Shown piece by piece: positions 41,233 to 41,572 of a DNA stretch of 41,572 nucleotides. The DNA is from DATBFX01 sp034667245 (GTDB lineage Bacteria; Chloroflexota; Chloroflexia; Thermomicrobiales; UBA6265). The stretch spans positions 1-41,572 of the forward strand of contig JAXDKI010000011.1 in assembly GCA_034667245.1 (NCBI GenBank), read 5' to 3'. The notes beneath the pieces are model-generated. The model saw nothing but the letters and a program-made list of their open reading frames with translations, did not search any database and was not told where the DNA came from. The stretch's first letter is position 1, and every line of letters starts with the position of its first letter. Both the position numbers and the translations under genes were made by a program.

Positions 41233-41572
41233 GTGGTAGCACCATTGACCGTCGGCATTCTGATGTCGCGGGTGCGGGTTGAAGAGAAGCTGTTGCTCAG
41301 CGAGTTGGAACGGCGCGGCGTCGAAGTCGTTCGGTTCGACGACCGGGAACTGACGCTCGATATCCAACAACAGTCGATTCATTGCGACGTCGTACTGGAG
41401 CGTTGCATCAACCACCTCCGTGCGCTGTACGCGTTGCGCGTGCTGAACGACTGGGGCGTCGCCACCGTCAACACCTACGACGTAGCCAATACCTGCGGCG
41501 ACAAACTCCTGACGACCGCGGCGTTGGTTCGGGACGGTGTGCCCTCGCCACGGACGATCCTGGCGTTCACCC
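41233..41572 (+). CDS. lysX: LysX ATP-grasp ligase (3' end outside window)
   Basis: GTG 41233 follows AAGGGA by seven bases. The 113 visible codons (VGILMSRVRVEEKLLLSELE near the start, NDWGVATVNTYDVANTCGDK later, ending PSPRTILAFT) match the N-terminal and central-linker regions of LysX, closely parallel to the copy at 39824 and clearly not degenerate so far. The gene continues past the window. Control by a lysine-reading T-box points to the aminoadipate-specific ligase of lysine synthesis; later genes (lysZ, lysY, lysJ) may follow outside. Confidence 0.9.
   Translation, partial: MVAPLTVGILMSRVRVEEKLLLSELERRGVEVVRFDDRELTLDIQQQSIHCDVVLERCINHLRALYALRVLNDWGVATVNTYDVANTCGDKLLTTAALVRDGVPSPRTILAFT

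Overview
The window looks like chromosomal DNA from a GC-rich member of the Chloroflexota, probably Thermomicrobia-like. This placement is inference. It rests on the LysW (amino-group carrier) route for arginine/lysine synthesis, T-box leaders, secreted proteins with Ala-Ser-Pro-rich linkers, many GTG starts, an HerA-like ATPase, a Uma2-family protein and dispersed 'GTCATCCTGAGCG' repeats. No rRNA, tRNA, CRISPR array, phage or intact transposon was seen.

Left part (1-9,300): the 3' part of an ABC exporter. Facing it is a minus-strand pair (MFS exporter and serine hydrolase, overlapping by 4 bases), then a three-gene minus-strand operon (DUF2089 protein, an 81-aa unknown, a DUF4097 beta-repeat protein) with a clear promoter. 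Two small unknown plus-strand genes and a lone LacI-type regulator follow.

9,371-15,500: a secreted sugar dehydrogenase carrying the remains of a cupredoxin domain, a blue-copper protein and a copper-ligand-poor cupredoxin. Facing these is metX-metY, behind a complete SAM-I riboswitch with promoter and terminator.

15,601-25,000: ABC-F ATPase, a decayed vapC-like PIN toxin gene, a GMC oxidoreductase, a CocE/NonD hydrolase, a YhfX-like PLP enzyme and an HerA-like ATPase. 24,888-30,400: a sugar-uptake operon (lacI, binding protein, two permeases, Gfo/Idh dehydrogenase) with promoter and a perfect LacI operator. 30,670-34,236: an ABC-2 exporter pair, a SIMPL-domain protein and a Uma2 protein.

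Right part (34,300-41,572), the most interesting region: argG; an arginine-specific T-box (specifier CGC) that appears to control translation; argF; a 54-aa lysW that is easily missed; a degenerate LysX-like protein; a LysK-type hydrolase; lysX. Then, behind its own promoter, comes a lysine-specific T-box (specifier AAG) with a transcription terminator and a second true lysX cut by the window end. The layout suggests one LysW carrier serving both arginine and lysine synthesis, with the committing ligases controlled by two T-boxes reading different tRNAs through different output mechanisms. A third, probably catalytically dead ligase paralogue lies between the carrier and the hydrolase.
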